This document shows, piece by piece, positions 1-9,054 of a stretch of DNA of 64,000 nucleotides. The notes under the pieces were generated by a model. It was not told the origin of the DNA. It saw nothing but the letters and a program-made list of their open reading frames with translations, and made no database searches. The position numbers were made by a program, and so were the translations under genes. Source of the DNA: Acidiferrobacterales bacterium (GTDB taxonomy: Bacteria; Pseudomonadota; Gammaproteobacteria; Arenicellales; JAJDZL01); assembly GCA_028820695.1 (NCBI GenBank), contig JAPPIB010000035.1:1-64000 (forward strand). The letters are read 5' to 3'. Each line of letters opens with the position of its first letter. Position 1 is the stretch's first letter.

Positions 1-102
1 CATGCAGAACGCCGACAGGCAGAAATATTCCAGGAAATCGAAAAAATCGGATTGATTTTACACCTGTCAACTATAAACGATTATTCCCAAAGTAAAAGCG
101 AA
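1..102. other. Window edge upstream of sucC
   Basis: These bases precede the likely sucC start. The sucC frame is open back to the window edge, so the reading frame alone does not define the sucC start. Either of the other two forward frames could hold the last codons of an upstream gene: one stops at about 55, the other at about 95. Nothing identifiable can be read from this short stretch. Confidence 0.4.
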
Positions 103-1269
103 GTGAAGGTACACGAATATCAAGCAAAGGAGATCCTGCGCAAGTTCGGCGTGGCGACACCGCGCAACGTCGTCTGCCGGAGTCCCGACGAGGTTCCCGA
201 CGCAATGGCGCAACTTGGCGGAAAGGTCTGGGTCGTCAAGGCACAGATTCATGCGGGTGGACGCGGAAAGGGCGGTGGTGTGCGTGTGGTGCACTCGGAG
301 CACGACGCAGTTCAGGCTGCCCGTGACATCATGCAACGGCCTTTGGTCACGCCTCAGACGGGTCCCCAAGGACAGCCGGTCCGGCGTCTGTTGGTTGAGG
401 AAGGAGTTCCGATTCAATCTGAGATCTATGCCGGACTCGTTGTTGATCGGACAACCCAGCGCGTTGTCCTGATGGTCAGTCCTGAAGGTGGCATGGAGAT
501 CGAGGAGGTTGCGGCACGGTCTCCGGAAAGGATACATAAGACGTTCATCGATCCACAAGTTGGTCTGACCGACACCGATGCACAATCCGCGGCGCGTTTT
601 TGCTCGGTTCCCGAAGAGCTTGTCGCCAGCGCGGCTGAGTTTCTCATCTCATTGTATTCGGCGTTTTGGGACAGCGATGCCTCACTGGCTGAAATCAATC
701 CGCTGGTTGTGACCACGGATGGCAGGGTCATCGCACTTGATGCGAAAATGACTTTTGATGACAGTGCGATATACCGAAATTCGCAACTGTCCCAATATCG
801 GGACCTGGATGAGGAGTCACCGGAAGAGATCGAGGCGTCTGACGCCGGGCTGACCTATATCTCATTGGATGGCAACATCGGTTGCCTCGTCAACGGTGCC
901 GGACTTGCGATGGCAACCATGGACATCATCAAGCTGTACGGCGAGGAACCTGCGAACTTTCTGGATGTTGGCGGCGGAGCTACGACGGAACAGGTCATAT
1001 CAGCGTTCAAAATCATGCTCGGCAACGACCAAATCCGCGCGGTACTGGTCAATATCTTCGGTGGCATCATGCGATGTGACGTGATCGCCGAAGGACTGGT
1101 CACCGCATTCAGCCAGATTGAGCTTAATGTACCGGTCGTGGTTCGGCTTGAGGGTACCAATGTCGAAAGAGGCAAGCAGATCCTGAGTGATTCGGGATTG
1201 ACGCTCATTCTCGCCGATACGATGGACGATGCGGCGGCAAAAGTCGTCCGCGCAGTGAGAGGAGACTAA
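103..1269 (+). CDS. sucC: Succinate-CoA ligase, beta subunit (ATP-grasp)
   Basis: Beta subunit of succinyl-CoA synthetase, which interconverts succinyl-CoA and succinate with substrate-level phosphorylation in the TCA cycle. I place the start at the GTG at 103 because the conserved opening [10 protein letters not shown] follows directly and gives 388 residues, the usual family length; the frame is open further upstream. An N-terminal ATP-grasp domain is followed by the CoA-ligase domain with the blocks [20 protein letters not shown] and [10 protein letters not shown]. Malate-CoA ligase (mtkA) is a close relative, but NIFGGI with RCD is the sucC form. The stop lies three bases before sucD, so the two are co-transcribed. 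An upstream malyl-CoA lyase gene, which would favour mtkA, cannot be excluded because it would lie outside the window. Confidence 0.92.
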   Translation: MKVHEYQAKEILRKFGVATPRNVVCRSPDEVPDAMAQLGGKVWVVKAQIHAGGRGKGGGVRVVHSEHDAVQAARDIMQRPLVTPQTGPQGQPVRRLLVEEGVPIQSEIYAGLVVDRTTQRVVLMVSPEGGMEIEEVAARSPERIHKTFIDPQVGLTDTDAQSAARFCSVPEELVASAAEFLISLYSAFWDSDASLAEINPLVVTTDGRVIALDAKMTFDDSAIYRNSQLSQYRDLDEESPEEIEASDAGLTYISLDGNIGCLVNGAGLAMATMDIIKLYGEEPANFLDVGGGATTEQVISAFKIMLGNDQIRAVLVNIFGGIMRCDVIAEGLVTAFSQIELNVPVVVRLEGTNVERGKQILSDSGLTLILADTMDDAAAKVVRAVRGD

Positions 1270-1272
1270 GAC

Positions 1273-2154
1273 ATGTCGATCCTGATCAATCGCGATTCGC
1301 GTGTCATGACCCAGGGAATGACGGGAAAAACAGGCTTGTTTCATACTCGAAACTGTGTGAATTATGCCGATGGAAAGCGTACATTTGTTGCCGGAGTCAC
1401 ACCCGGCAAGGGCGGTCAGGTTATCGATGACATCCCTGTCTACGATACGGTTGTGGAAGCGAAGAATCAGACCGGCGCGACGGTATCGGTCATCTACGTT
1501 CCCCCGCCTTTTGCTGCTGCCGCCATAGACGAGGCTGTCGAGGCGGAACTGGATCTCGTGATCTGCATCACAGAAGGCATTCCCGTCAAGGACATGGTCA
1601 TGACGCGCGAAAAGATGAAGGGCTCAAAGACGATTCTGGTCGGGCCGAATTGTCCCGGAGTGATCACGCCCGAGGAGATCAAGATCGGGATCATGCCGGG
1701 GTACATTCACAGGAAAGGGCCGATCGGGGTGGTGTCCAGGTCCGGAACGTTGACCTACGAGGTCGTGGATCAGCTGACCAAGCTGGGCCTGGGTCAGTCC
1801 ACCTGCGTCGGTATCGGCGGTGACCCGGTCAACGGTACGAAGCATGTCGACGTCCTTCGATGGTTCAATGACGATCCGGATACCGAAGCCGTAGTCATGT
1901 GCGGTGAGATCGGCGGTACGGATGAAGAGGATTGCGGGCGATGGATCAAGGAAAATTCAACCAAGCCGGTTGCAGCGTTCATTGCCGGGGTGACCGCCCC
2001 TGCTGGGAAACGGATGGGGCATGCAGGTGCGATCATTGCCGGAGGCAAGGGGACTGCGGCAGAAAAAATCTCGGTGTTGCGTGAATGCGGCGTTCAGGTC
2101 ACCGAAAACCCTGCCGGAATCGGAGACTTGGTTGTGGAGATGCTTCGTGCCTGA
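1273..2154 (+). CDS. sucD: Succinate-CoA ligase, alpha subunit
   Basis: Alpha subunit of succinyl-CoA synthetase. It binds CoA and carries the histidine that is phosphorylated during catalysis. The 293-residue product has an N-terminal CoA-binding Rossmann domain (VAGVTPGKGG at about 41-50) and a ligase domain with GPNCPGVITP, SRSGTLTYE and GIGGDPVNGT. The active-site histidine lies in GHAGAIIAGGKGT near residue 246. The ATG start has an AGGAG-type ribosome site in the last codons of sucC. It pairs with sucC as a two-gene operon. No intrinsic terminator is obvious before the convergent MttB-family gene at 2305. Confidence 0.94.
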   Translation: MSILINRDSRVMTQGMTGKTGLFHTRNCVNYADGKRTFVAGVTPGKGGQVIDDIPVYDTVVEAKNQTGATVSVIYVPPPFAAAAIDEAVEAELDLVICITEGIPVKDMVMTREKMKGSKTILVGPNCPGVITPEEIKIGIMPGYIHRKGPIGVVSRSGTLTYEVVDQLTKLGLGQSTCVGIGGDPVNGTKHVDVLRWFNDDPDTEAVVMCGEIGGTDEEDCGRWIKENSTKPVAAFIAGVTAPAGKRMGHAGAIIAGGKGTAAEKISVLRECGVQVTENPAGIGDLVVEMLRA

Positions 2155-2304
2155 TTGATTCTCGCCGCCCTCGAATTGAAATTGAGTCAAGCACCCGCCG
2201 GGAGAGCAAAAACCGGTCACAGCTGATCGTCGGCCGCTTGTGTTCAAGGCTCAGTATTCGCGTTGCTGCTGACGGCGCGAAACCGGGGGTTGGATCGTCT
2301 CAAT

Positions 2305-3852
2305 CTAATGCCAGATATCCGGCATTTCGCTCTTTCTTCGCTGAATGAATGCCTGCAGTTCCTCATCCACGCCCGGGTCAAGTTCAGGTTTTTGGTAATC
2401 CTTGAGCATTTGCTTCCACTTCAGATTTGCGCGTTGTGCGATATCAAGACTTCCTTCCTCTTCCCATTGCTCGTATGGCAGAGTGCTGAACAATTCCGAT
2501 TCATAGAAGGCGTTTTCGTAGTTCGCAAGTGTATGCGTGCTGCCGAAAAAGTGATTTCCCGGTCCGACTTCTGCGAAGGCGCCGCCGGCGAACTGTTCAT
2601 CCTCCAAAGATACGCCCTTGACGAACTTGTGCAGCGCTCCCAGGAAGTCCGCATCGATCACGAATTTCTCATAACTGACCGTCAAGGCACTCTCCATCCA
2701 TCCTGCTGCGTGCAGTACAAAATGCGATCCGCACAAGACTGCGGCAATGAGTGAATTGACACTTTCGTTGGTCGACTGGGCATCGACACATTGAGAGCTT
2801 GTAAATCCCCCGCTGCAGCGCAGCGGGACATCAAACCTTCTGGCGATCTGGCCGACAACGTAGGATGCGGCGGCTGATTCGGCGGTTCCGAACGACGGTG
2901 ATCCGGCCCTGAGATTGACGGTTGTCGTGAAATTTCCGAATATTGCCGGAGAACCGGGTCGAACCAGTTGTCCCAGAGCGACTCCGACCATGACTTCAGC
3001 CAGTCCCTGGGCAATTGAGCCGGCAATGGTTACCGGTCCGGTTGCGCCGCTGAGTACAAAAGGCACCACGACCGGACATTGATTCGCTTGCGCGTAGGCG
3101 CGCAAGGCACCGGACATCGCTTCGTCATAGACCAGGGGTGAGTTCATGTTGATATTGCCTGAGATGACGCAGTTTTCGTCGGTATACTTCTGTCCGAACA
3201 GGATTTTCGCCATCTCAATGGAATCCAGAGCCCGATCGCGCGTTGTCACAGAACCCATGAATGGCATGTCGGAGTAGTTGATATGCGCATACACCATGTC
3301 GAGATGCCGCTTGTTCACGGGTTGGTCGACGGGTTCGCACACGGTACCGCCGGAATGATGGATCCAAGGTGACGAATACGCGAGCTTGACCAGATTGTCA
3401 AAGTCCTTGATGGTACCGTAGCGTCGGCCCTGATCCAGGTCTGAAACAAACGGCGATCCGTATGCGGGGACGAACACGAGGTGATTTCGTCCAATTCGTG
3501 CCGATTTTGCAGGATTGCGTCCATGCATGACGAATGAACTTGGAACAGTCTTCAGGAGGCTGCGAACGAGTCCTTTGTCGAATCGGACCCGTTGACCTTT
3601 GACGTCAGCGCCAGCCTGTTTCCAGATTTCGAGTGCGACATCATCACCACGGAATTCAACCCCGACTTCCTGCAGGATCTCGTCGGTCCTGTGCTCAATG
3701 ATATCGAGGCCTTCCTCGCTGACAATGTCGTACGTTGGAATCTCTCGCTTGAGTCCCGCAATAATGATCGGTGCGGTTGACTGCGTTCGCGAGCGGCGAC
3801 GGATCCGACCTCTTTCTGGAACCGTGTTCCCACCTACAGTTGCTTGAGCCAT
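2305..3852 (-). CDS. MttB-family corrinoid methyltransferase, non-pyrrolysine type
   Basis: A 515-residue member of the trimethylamine methyltransferase (MttB, PF06253) family. Archaeal MttB moves a methyl group from trimethylamine to a corrinoid protein using pyrrolysine encoded by an in-frame UAG. Here the whole barrel is read without an internal UAG, so it belongs to the non-pyrrolysine branch. The characterised members of that branch include glycine-betaine methyltransferases. Family landmarks are the N-terminal EEGLDIIEHRTDEILQEVG helix, HSGGTVCEP, the glycine-rich VLSGATGPVTIAGS and GNFTTTVNL. No corrinoid protein or reactivase gene is adjacent, so the substrate is inferred only from the family (betaine or another quaternary amine). 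The B12 import operon elsewhere in the window fits a corrinoid need. Confidence 0.88.
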   Translation of the reverse strand: MAQATVGGNTVPERGRIRRRSRTQSTAPIIIAGLKREIPTYDIVSEEGLDIIEHRTDEILQEVGVEFRGDDVALEIWKQAGADVKGQRVRFDKGLVRSLLKTVPSSFVMHGRNPAKSARIGRNHLVFVPAYGSPFVSDLDQGRRYGTIKDFDNLVKLAYSSPWIHHSGGTVCEPVDQPVNKRHLDMVYAHINYSDMPFMGSVTTRDRALDSIEMAKILFGQKYTDENCVISGNINMNSPLVYDEAMSGALRAYAQANQCPVVVPFVLSGATGPVTIAGSIAQGLAEVMVGVALGQLVRPGSPAIFGNFTTTVNLRAGSPSFGTAESAAASYVVGQIARRFDVPLRCSGGFTSSQCVDAQSTNESVNSLIAAVLCGSHFVLHAAGWMESALTVSYEKFVIDADFLGALHKFVKGVSLEDEQFAGGAFAEVGPGNHFFGSTHTLANYENAFYESELFSTLPYEQWEEEGSLDIAQRANLKWKQMLKDYQKPELDPGVDEELQAFIQRRKSEMPDIWH

Positions 3853-4057
3853 TTGCCAATCTCCTTATCGTCATGTGGAAATCCGCGGTTATTTTACATG
3901 GAGCAAGGCAACGTCGGAGACATAAGGGCAGACCATCCAGCGGCTGCCGGCTTGTGTCCATTGTCAGGGCTGGCAATCGTTGTGTTATCATGCCCGAGGA
4001 AGACATAGTCCTTCAACACTCCATTCACTCAACGTCGTAACGAACAACTTGGTCATC

Positions 4058-4504
4058 GTGACAATAAGGTTGTTTTCCAAGTTTCCCCCATACATTGCAG
4101 GTATCACGGTTGCAAAGTCGGTGACTTTCTGCATGGGATTGGCGATGTTTTTCCTTATGTCAGATTCGGGTGTTGACTTGATGGGCCGATGGGCGACTGT
4201 GTTCTGGTATACGACTCTTGGAGCAATTGTAGCGATGTCAAATGTGATCGTACGATTGCCGATTACCGACTGGCGAATCCCGTGGTGGATTCGAAGTCCG
4301 GCCGTAAGCGCATGGATGTGCCTGATGCTGGTACTGATTGCAGGGGACAGGGTGCAGCAGATGATGTGGATGATGCATGTCTCGAGAGGCGCACTGACTT
4401 CGCCCTATTGGTTTGTGATTGACGGCCTGCTCATTGGTTTCATTGCGGGAATATCGTCTGCCTGGATCGAGAAAAAGCAATTGATGGCCAACGCACAAGC
4501 GTGA
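4058..4504 (+). CDS. Small integral membrane protein of unknown function
   Basis: I do not recognise the family. The frame encodes three or four hydrophobic spans (about residues 12-32, 40-60, 72-92 and 110-130 from the GTG at 4058) joined by short loops, and a charged C-terminal tail with EKKQ. The start is uncertain. The frame is open back to a TTG at 3980, and an ATG at 4133 would remove the first span. No good Shine-Dalgarno sequence precedes any candidate. It lies just upstream of ygfB on the same strand with a gap of about 107 bases, and may or may not be transcribed with it. Confidence 0.55.
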   Translation: MTIRLFSKFPPYIAGITVAKSVTFCMGLAMFFLMSDSGVDLMGRWATVFWYTTLGAIVAMSNVIVRLPITDWRIPWWIRSPAVSAWMCLMLVLIAGDRVQQMMWMMHVSRGALTSPYWFVIDGLLIGFIAGISSAWIEKKQLMANAQA

Positions 4505-4611
4505 TGACATTGCCCGATCTCGGGTGAGTTGGCAGTTTTATCTGCCGAAATTGAAATATCATACAAAGTCGGGTTTCACAATCCAGGCATCGGGAGTTGG
4601 AAGTACCTGCA

Positions 4612-5187
4612 ATGATTCTGACGATAGTTGAAGTTGAGGAATTCCTGGAAGGGTTTCAAATGAATACCACCGCGTCGGGATTGCACGGAATGATCGCAGG
4701 GCTGACCTGTGCCGGGGTGGGCGAGAATGATATCGACAACTGGTTGCCTGTACTTTGTTTTGAGAGTCAGTATGTGTCGGAAGACGAATACCGAATGCTG
4801 GAGCAGGACGTTCGCGGGCTTTATCGGGAGGTGCTGGCACAGTTGGACGAGTTCGGCGTGGAATTCAGTATCCTGCTGCCCCACGAGGGGTGTTCGCCCA
4901 CAGATCGAATCGTCGCGCTGACATCGTGGTGTACGGAATATCTCAGGGCATTGATGGATTACGGTGAAATATCGCTCGGGCAACTGTCAGAGGATGGCAT
5001 GGATTTCATTTCCGATGTCCAGGAGATGACAGAACTTGATCCGGAATCGGATCCGACCGACGAGGATTTCGAATCTTCATTTATGATATTGGACGAGCAC
5101 CTTCGAATCGGCGTTCAACTGATCTATGAGCAATTGAATATGCATTCGCTTTCAGGCCAGAGTACAGGTGCGGGAGGCTTGATGTGA
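4612..5187 (+). CDS. ygfB: YgfB/YecA family protein (UPF0149)
   Basis: A 191-residue, strongly acidic, helical protein of the UPF0149 family. Family features visible are the opening segment LHGMIAGLTCAG, the central WCTEYLRAL helix and the acidic FISDVQEMTELD stretch. I chose the ATG at 4612, preceded by GGAAG, over the in-frame TTG at 4597. In gammaproteobacteria ygfB heads the ygfB-pepP-ubiH-ubiI operon, and the same order is present here. Its stop overlaps the pepP GTG start. The molecular role is poorly defined; reports in pseudomonads link the family to antitermination control, which I cannot judge from this sequence. The operon position makes the assignment firm. Confidence 0.88.
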   Translation: MILTIVEVEEFLEGFQMNTTASGLHGMIAGLTCAGVGENDIDNWLPVLCFESQYVSEDEYRMLEQDVRGLYREVLAQLDEFGVEFSILLPHEGCSPTDRIVALTSWCTEYLRALMDYGEISLGQLSEDGMDFISDVQEMTELDPESDPTDEDFESSFMILDEHLRIGVQLIYEQLNMHSLSGQSTGAGGLM

Positions 5188-6473
5188 ATCAGGCAGAGCG
5201 TCGTCGACAGGTTATGGACCGTATTGGAAATGGCATTGCCATCATTCCCAATGCGACACAGCAGCGCCGGAATTCAGACGTTTACTACACGTATCGTCCG
5301 GACAGCGATTTTTACTACCTGACAAGATTTCCGGAACCCGAGTCAGTCGCGATCCTGACGCCAGGCGGCGACGAAGGGGATTACATACTTTTCTGTCGGG
5401 CAAAGGACCCGGATTCAGAACTCTGGGAGGGCCGGCGTCACGGACCACAGGGCGCGGTCGAAACCTTTGGTGCGGACGCTGCATTCGGTTATGACGAGCT
5501 GGATGAAAAACTGCCATCGCTGTTGGAAAATCGTGACTCGATCCACTACTGCCTCGGTCGGTATCCGGAATTTGATCAGCGCGTGATCGGGTGGCTGAAT
5601 CAGGTGCGCCGCATGGTGCGGACCGGTACCAAGGCACCTGGTGGAATACTCGACCTCGGCTCGATACTCCACGAAATGCGTCTTTTCAAGACGGAAAGGG
5701 AAATTGAATTCATGGCTACGGCCTCAACGGTCTCCGCTGAAGCACACCGACGCGCCATGCAGGTCTGCCAACCGGGCATGGCGGAATATGAGATACAGGC
5801 TGAGATCGAATACTGGTTTCAGAAAAACAATTGCAGGACCGCCTATCCGAGCATTGTCGCAGCGGGTGAAAACGCATGTATTCTGCACTACACCGACAAT
5901 TCGAGTGACATGAAAGATGGTGATCTGTTGCTGATTGATGCGGGTGCTGAATATGACTGCTATGCTGCTGATATCACGCGTACGTTCCCGGTAAACGGAA
6001 AATATACCGCTCATCAGAAAGCTGTTTACGATGTGGTGCTTGAGGCGCAAAGGGTGGCGATCGAGGCAGTTCGACCGGGCAAGCGTTACAGTGATGTCGA
6101 TGATGCGGCGAGACTGACGATCGCGGATGGTCTGATTGATCTCGGGATTCTCACCGGCAGCGCTGAAGAGGCCATCGAAAACAATCTGGTCAAGAAGTAT
6201 TACATGCACAAAGTGGGGCACTGGCTGGGTATAGATGTCCACGACGTCGGGGAATACAGGGATTACGACGGAATGCGTCGGCTCGAGCCAGGCATGTACA
6301 TGACGGTGGAGCCGGGCATCTATCTTTCGGCTTCCGACGAATTGGATGAACATTGGCACGGTATTGGCATTCGAATTGAGGATGATGTTTTGGTGACTGA
6401 GGATGGACATCGAGTGATGACCGGTGACGTGCCCAAATCAACCGTTGAGATCGAAGCGTTGATGTCCGGCTAG
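5184..6473 (+). CDS. pepP: Xaa-Pro aminopeptidase (aminopeptidase P)
   Basis: Cytosolic metallopeptidase of family M24B that removes an N-terminal residue preceding proline. The 429-residue product has the AMP_N domain (about 1-135) and a C-terminal pita-bread catalytic domain. Metal ligands can be seen in DAGAEYDCYAADITRTF (two Asp), HKVGHWLGIDVHD (His), VEPGIYL (Glu) and IEDDVLVT (Glu). The GTG start overlaps the ygfB stop, indicating translational coupling. It sits in the conserved ygfB-pepP-ubiH-ubiI order and all key residues are intact. Confidence 0.95.
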   Translation: MNQAERRRQVMDRIGNGIAIIPNATQQRRNSDVYYTYRPDSDFYYLTRFPEPESVAILTPGGDEGDYILFCRAKDPDSELWEGRRHGPQGAVETFGADAAFGYDELDEKLPSLLENRDSIHYCLGRYPEFDQRVIGWLNQVRRMVRTGTKAPGGILDLGSILHEMRLFKTEREIEFMATASTVSAEAHRRAMQVCQPGMAEYEIQAEIEYWFQKNNCRTAYPSIVAAGENACILHYTDNSSDMKDGDLLLIDAGAEYDCYAADITRTFPVNGKYTAHQKAVYDVVLEAQRVAIEAVRPGKRYSDVDDAARLTIADGLIDLGILTGSAEEAIENNLVKKYYMHKVGHWLGIDVHDVGEYRDYDGMRRLEPGMYMTVEPGIYLSASDELDEHWHGIGIRIEDDVLVTEDGHRVMTGDVPKSTVEIEALMSG

Positions 6474-6504
6474 ATCGACACTTGCGGTCAAAGCTGGAGT
6501 ATTT

Positions 6505-7758
6505 GTGCAGACCAAGCTTGAATTCGATCTGATCATCAATGGTGGTGGACTGGCAGGTGCCAGTCTGGCTTTGGACCTGGCATCATCCGGCTTTCGCGTC
6601 GCATTGGTCGATATCCGATCAGTTCAGCCTGCGCAGCAGCGAGATGTGGACACCAGATCAATCGCATTGACCTACAGCAGCGGCGTCATTTTCCGCAGAC
6701 TTGGGTTGTGGGACCAGTTACCGTCAGGCTCAGTCACCGCAATCCGGACGACGGAAGTGACCGACTGCGGCATGCGGGGTCAGGTGCAGTTGAAAGCCTC
6801 GGATGTCGGTTGCGATGTGATGGGCTGGAACGTCGAAGCGCAGACACTGCTCACACATTTGTTTCGCCTCATCGGTGGATTTGAATCGATCTCAACATTC
6901 AGTCCGGCTGAACTGTCTGATCTTAGAATCGATCATGATCAAGTCCGGTGCGATGTCCGATCAATATCTGATGAATCCACACAAACCGTGAAAGCGAAAG
7001 TCCTGGTGATTGCAGATGGCGGTCAATCCGGAATCAGCGATCAACTTCGCTTTTGCACACGCGGGAAGCAGTATGGACGCAATGCCCTGGTGTGCAGGGT
7101 GGAAACGGACAGGCCTAACAGGTACAAGGCGTACGAACATTTCATCCGGACCGGTCCACTTGCTCTACTGCCGTCAGGTAATCGCGGCTATACGGTGATA
7201 TGGACGCTGGAACCGAAGGAGTCTGAACGGTTGATCGGGGTGCCGGTCAGTCAGTTCCTGGATGAGATTCAGGAAGTCTTCCGTGGCAGGGCGGGAAACT
7301 TTACAGAACTTACGGGTGAACGCCGCGCCTATCCACTCAGCTACAGCATGCTGAAGAGATTTGTGCGGCCGAGAGTTGCCGTTGTCGGCAATGCCATGCA
7401 TACATTTCATCCGGTTGCGGGTCAGGGATTCAATCTCGCGTTGCGCGACACGGCCGAACTCGTGAGGATTCTGGCACAATACCGCGACCGAGGCTGGGAT
7501 ATCGGTTGCTATGACGCGCTTGAGGAGTACCAGATTCGACGGGAAAGTGAAAGTCAGGTCGTCGGGAGTTTTACTGACGGCCTGATCCGGATTTTTGCAA
7601 ATGACAGCCCAAACCAACTGCGGCTGAGAAATGTCGGCCTGGATGTCGTTCAGGCTGTTGCACCGCTAAGACAGATGCTGCTTCGGCGCACTATGGGAGT
7701 ACATCGTCTGTCGGTGTCGAATATGGGACAGGAAGTAGATTATGGGGAATCCGCGTGA
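6505..7758 (+). CDS. ubiH: 2-octaprenyl-6-methoxyphenol hydroxylase (UbiH-type FAD monooxygenase)
   Basis: FAD-dependent monooxygenase of ubiquinone synthesis. UbiH hydroxylates the C1 position of the ring. Three motifs of the UbiH/UbiF/UbiI family are in order. The FAD dinucleotide site GGGLAGASLALDL is near residue 13. The DTRSIALTYSS segment comes at about 50. The second FAD motif GNAMHTFHPVAGQGFNLALRD is near residue 297. The start is the GTG at 6505 after a GGAG about 8 bases upstream. The last codons overlap ubiI by 4 bases. The call as UbiH rather than a paralogue rests on the HPVAGQGFNLALRD form and on its place directly after pepP. Confidence 0.9.
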   Translation: MQTKLEFDLIINGGGLAGASLALDLASSGFRVALVDIRSVQPAQQRDVDTRSIALTYSSGVIFRRLGLWDQLPSGSVTAIRTTEVTDCGMRGQVQLKASDVGCDVMGWNVEAQTLLTHLFRLIGGFESISTFSPAELSDLRIDHDQVRCDVRSISDESTQTVKAKVLVIADGGQSGISDQLRFCTRGKQYGRNALVCRVETDRPNRYKAYEHFIRTGPLALLPSGNRGYTVIWTLEPKESERLIGVPVSQFLDEIQEVFRGRAGNFTELTGERRAYPLSYSMLKRFVRPRVAVVGNAMHTFHPVAGQGFNLALRDTAELVRILAQYRDRGWDIGCYDALEEYQIRRESESQVVGSFTDGLIRIFANDSPNQLRLRNVGLDVVQAVAPLRQMLLRRTMGVHRLSVSNMGQEVDYGESA

Positions 7759-8966
7759 ACGGTCCTGATTATGACATCGTTGTTGTGGGTGGGGGAATCG
7801 CCGGTCTCGCATTTGCATGCGTCATGAGGGATTCGGGTTTACGGATACTTGTTCTGGAAGCGGGCGAGATACCGGCATTCAATCCTGACGAATACGATCT
7901 TCGAGTCAACTCCATCAACCTGGGGTCGCAGGCATTTCTAGATGCTCTGGATGTGTGGGAGCCGATTGCGGCGAAGCGTGCGATGCCGTTTTCCGAGATC
8001 AAGGTTTGGGATTCCAGCGGCAGCCACGTTGACTTTAGCGCTGAGGATGTCGGCGAGAGTGAGCTTGGATACATTGTCGAGAACAATGTACTGACAACTT
8101 CGTTGCTGGAGGTGCTGAAGCGATCGCCCAATTGCCAATTGAAAACAGGAATGAAATTGAGTCTGGTGGAAAGTGACTCCGATATCGTCTGGATTGGTAC
8201 AGGGCAAACTGACCGAATCAGTTGCCGTCTGGTTGTCGGTGCGGACGGTGCGGATTCCATGGTCAGGCAATTGGCCGGAATTCAGATTGCTGAGCAGAAA
8301 AGTTACGACCAGCGTGGAATCGTCGCCCAGGTCCGGGCAACTAAACCCACCAAAGGGATATCGTACCAGAAATTTCTGCCCACTGGACCCTTGGCATTTC
8401 TTCCGCTGTCTGATGGAAGTCTGTCCATCGTCTGGAGTTGCATCACAGCACGCGCGCTTGAGCTCGAATCGATGCCGGTGCAGGAATTTGAACAGGAACT
8501 GGCGCAGGCATTTGACTATCGGCTGGGCGAGTTTCGACTGCTAAGTCGCCGGGTTTCGTTCGAGTTGAGAAAATTACGCACGGAGACTTATTTCAAGAGC
8601 CGAGCGGTTCTGATTGGTGATGCCGCCCATGTCATACATCCGCTGGCGGGCATGGGTGCAAATCTGGGACTCATGGACGCGGCGGCATTGTTTGAAGTGA
8701 TGAATCCATTGGTCACCAAAGGCGGCGACCCATGGAACTATCAAGGTCTCAGGCGATATGAACGTTGGAGAAAGTCCGTGAATTCACCGACGATCAGTCT
8801 TATGGACGGATTTGATCGGGGTTTTAGAAGTTCCTCGGAAAAGGTGAGATCGTTGCTTGGTTTGGGTTTCAGTCTGACCAACCAGACCAGAATCGCGAAA
8901 CAGGCCATCATCAGATTGGCTTGCGGATTGGCGGGCGATATTCCGGAAATAACGAAGCGAGCGTGA
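7755..8966 (+). CDS. ubiI: UbiI/VisC-type FAD monooxygenase of ubiquinone synthesis
   Basis: Second FAD monooxygenase of the ubiquinone pathway; UbiI hydroxylates the ring at C5. The 403-residue product has the N-terminal GGGIAGLAFACVM site, the family block DLRVNSINLGSQ near residue 48 and the second FAD motif GDAAHVIHPLAGMGANLGLMD near residue 290. GMGANLGLMD is the form typical of UbiI/VisC, in contrast to GQGFNLALRD in the preceding gene, so the two are separate specialised copies. The start overlaps the ubiH stop (GTGA). It is the last gene of the operon and converges with a desaturase gene 88 bases away. Confidence 0.9.
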   Translation: MNGPDYDIVVVGGGIAGLAFACVMRDSGLRILVLEAGEIPAFNPDEYDLRVNSINLGSQAFLDALDVWEPIAAKRAMPFSEIKVWDSSGSHVDFSAEDVGESELGYIVENNVLTTSLLEVLKRSPNCQLKTGMKLSLVESDSDIVWIGTGQTDRISCRLVVGADGADSMVRQLAGIQIAEQKSYDQRGIVAQVRATKPTKGISYQKFLPTGPLAFLPLSDGSLSIVWSCITARALELESMPVQEFEQELAQAFDYRLGEFRLLSRRVSFELRKLRTETYFKSRAVLIGDAAHVIHPLAGMGANLGLMDAAALFEVMNPLVTKGGDPWNYQGLRRYERWRKSVNSPTISLMDGFDRGFRSSSEKVRSLLGLGFSLTNQTRIAKQAIIRLACGLAGDIPEITKRA

Positions 8967-9054
8967 ATTTGTCAACTATCCGAAATTGATGCCAAAACGA
9001 TCAGCCACGGTTTTGTTGGTGAACTTAAGGCTGGCAATGATGACGGGTCCGTCA

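Noticed and set aside
103-2154. Malate-CoA ligase (mtkAB) instead of sucCD
   Set aside because: The beta subunit has the [10 protein letters not shown] form and the alpha subunit the GPNCPGVITP form of succinyl-CoA synthetase. No serine-cycle gene is visible, though the upstream side is cut off by the window.
2305-3852. Pyrrolysine-type MttB
   Set aside because: No in-frame amber codon inside the gene, and TAG is used as an ordinary stop in the window.
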